From contig JANXMO010000083.1 in assembly GCA_025354615.1 (NCBI GenBank), forward strand, positions 1 through 8,734: a stretch of DNA of 8,734 bases, written 5' to 3'. Each line of letters starts with the position of its first letter. The stretch's first letter is position 1. The notes under the pieces were generated by a model. The model did no database searches. It worked only from the letters and a program-made list of their open reading frames with translations, and was not told where the DNA came from. This document shows, one piece after another, positions 7,696-8,734 of the stretch. The DNA comes from Burkholderiales bacterium (GTDB taxonomy: Bacteria > Pseudomonadota > Gammaproteobacteria > Burkholderiales > Burkholderiaceae_C). Position numbers and translations under genes: made by a program.

Positions 7696-8706
7696 ATGAA
7701 AAACGATTATAGGGTTCGCCCCTTGGCCGACTTGGCTTCTGATCTGCTCGACGAGGCGGGTTCTGACGATGGGCCGGAGCCGGCGCCAACCGATGAACCC
7801 GAGCGCCGGCAGGCCGTGATCGACGCGGCTTTGAACACACAGCGCCTGGACCAGGTCGTCGTCAGAATGGCAAAAGAGTTTTCGCGCAACCACCTGCAGG
7901 CGGTGATCGGCGCCGGCCACGTGCAGATCGACGGCCGGGTGGAAACGTCTGCCGCCCGGCGGGTGCGGATCGGCCAGCGCATCGAGATAGCCTTGATTCC
8001 CACGGCCCAAAGCCAGGCCTTTCATGCCGAAGCCATGCCGTTGGCTATCGTTTTTGAAGACGATCACCTGTTGGTCATCAACAAGCCGGCCGGGTTGGTC
8101 GTGCACCCCGCCGCGGGCCACTGGAGCGGCACCTTGCTCAACGGGCTGCTGGCCCATCATGCGGGCGCGGCTGCGCTGTCGCGCGCCGGCATCGTCCACC
8201 GGCTCGACAAGGACACCTCCGGCCTGATGGTGGTCGGCAAGACACTGACGGCGGTAACCGCCCTGGTGCGCCAAATCGCCGCCCGTGAGGTGCACCGCCA
8301 GTACATGGCGATTGCCTGCGGCGAATGGGCCAGCCGCACCCAGCGCGTTGACGCACCGATTGCCCGCGACCCGCGTTCGCGCATCCGCATGGCGGTGGTG
8401 GCCAGCGGCAAGCCCGCCATGACCGATATCGAACGCATCGCGGTGCACGCTGGCTACACAGCCGTTCATTGCACCTTGCACACCGGCCGCACGCATCAGA
8501 TTCGCGTCCACATGGCGCTGCTCGGCCATCCGCTGGTCGGCGACGTGTTGTACGGCGGCAAGCCGGCGCTGGGTCTGCAACGGCAGGCGTTGCACGCCCG
8601 GCGGCTGGCGTTTCGGCATCCCGCCAGCGGCCGTCTGGTCGAGTTCCAGGCTGAACCGCCGGATGACATGGCCACGGCCTGGGCCGGGGTGGTCAGCGCG
8701 GCCTGA
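7696..8706 (+). CDS. rluD: 23S rRNA pseudouridine synthase RluD (RluA/RluC/RluD family)
   Basis: RluD isomerises uridines to pseudouridine in helix 69 of 23S rRNA (1911, 1915 and 1917 in E. coli), at the ribosomal subunit interface. From ATG 7696 the product has 336 residues (E. coli 326). An acidic, poorly conserved N-terminus (1-40) is followed by an S4 RNA-binding domain (about 48-98, RLDQVVVRM...FSRNHLQAVI). The catalytic domain has INKPAGLVVHPA at 128-139, the active-site HRLDKDTSG with catalytic Asp171, a YMAIACG strand, and the RTHQIRVHMALLGHPLVGDVLYGG block. RluC is the family alternative; the divergent bamD neighbour, as in E. coli, favours RluD. There is no Shine-Dalgarno before ATG 7696. 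A TTG at 7723, in frame and 8 nt after AGGG, is a possible later start that would remove nine residues. pgeF often follows rluD, but the window ends before it could be seen. Confidence 0.93.
   Translation: MKNDYRVRPLADLASDLLDEAGSDDGPEPAPTDEPERRQAVIDAALNTQRLDQVVVRMAKEFSRNHLQAVIGAGHVQIDGRVETSAARRVRIGQRIEIALIPTAQSQAFHAEAMPLAIVFEDDHLLVINKPAGLVVHPAAGHWSGTLLNGLLAHHAGAAALSRAGIVHRLDKDTSGLMVVGKTLTAVTALVRQIAAREVHRQYMAIACGEWASRTQRVDAPIARDPRSRIRMAVVASGKPAMTDIERIAVHAGYTAVHCTLHTGRTHQIRVHMALLGHPLVGDVLYGGKPALGLQRQALHARRLAFRHPASGRLVEFQAEPPDDMATAWAGVVSAA
7702..7712 (-). promoter_or_regulatory. Candidate -10 region for bamD (CTATAATCGTT)
   Basis: On the minus strand a perfect TATAAT (7711 down to 7706) would start transcription near 7698-7699, about 27 nt before ATG 7671 and 42 before ATG 7656. 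It lies within codons 4-6 of rluD if rluD starts at 7696. No good -35 is seen at 16-18 bp. The 11-mer is identical to the plus-strand motif at 4630-4640. Confidence 0.45.
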
Positions 8707-8734
8707 CCGACCGTTGCTTTGCCCCACTTTTGCC
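8707..8734. other. Tail after rluD with nothing identified
   Basis: These 28 bases follow the rluD stop. I see no hairpin, promoter or start codon that I can support. The next gene begins beyond the window. Confidence 0.6.

Noticed and set aside
7657..8727. Very long frame extending bamD antisense through all of rluD (637 codons in total)
   Set aside because: Only the part below about 7656 matches BamD and starts with a lipoprotein signal. The rest is the complement of rluD.

Overview
The window is an ordinary, densely packed stretch of core chromosome from a high-GC (about two-thirds G+C by eye) Gram-negative bacterium. It most likely comes from a betaproteobacterium of the order Burkholderiales, with a Comamonadaceae-like gene order. 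The support is the E2-lpdA-zapE gene run, the form of the LpdA redox loop (a proline/glycine-rich insertion just before the CxxxxC pair), a BamD ending in Trp-Trp-Gln-Leu-Trp, and the divergent bamD/rluD pair that is also found in E. coli. I see no mobile elements, CRISPR arrays, rRNA, tRNA or clear foreign DNA, and no previously undescribed multi-gene system.

Layout. (1) Positions 2-3833, plus strand, look like one transcription unit. It holds the 3' end of sucB/odhB (E2 of 2-oxoglutarate dehydrogenase), lpdA (E3), zapE (AFG1-type ATPase linked to the division ring), and an uncharacterised secreted, coiled-coil-rich protein whose start overlaps the zapE stop. (2) Positions 3855-4622, minus strand: a PP2C-family Ser/Thr phosphatase, convergent with group 1. 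(3) Positions 4796-6766, plus strand: a YoaA/DinG-type iron-sulfur DNA helicase, divergent from the phosphatase across a 173-bp intergenic region. (4) Positions 6814-7656, minus strand: bamD, the outer-membrane assembly lipoprotein, convergent with the helicase. (5) Positions 7696-8706, plus strand: rluD, a 23S rRNA pseudouridine synthase, divergent from bamD. The last 28 bases hold nothing I can identify.

How the genes relate. sucB and lpdA supply two of the three subunits of the 2-oxoglutarate dehydrogenase complex; E1 (sucA) should lie just upstream of the window. zapE and the secreted protein ride on the same unit, so a cell-division factor and an envelope protein of unknown role may be co-expressed with a TCA-cycle enzyme. 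The phosphatase, helicase, BamD and RluD are separate housekeeping functions in convergent/divergent arrangement.

The points most worth a second look are the unknown secreted protein, the start sites and promoters at the two divergent junctions (which share an identical 11-base -10-type motif), a possible leaderless start for the phosphatase, and the overlap of the bamD promoter with the start of rluD.
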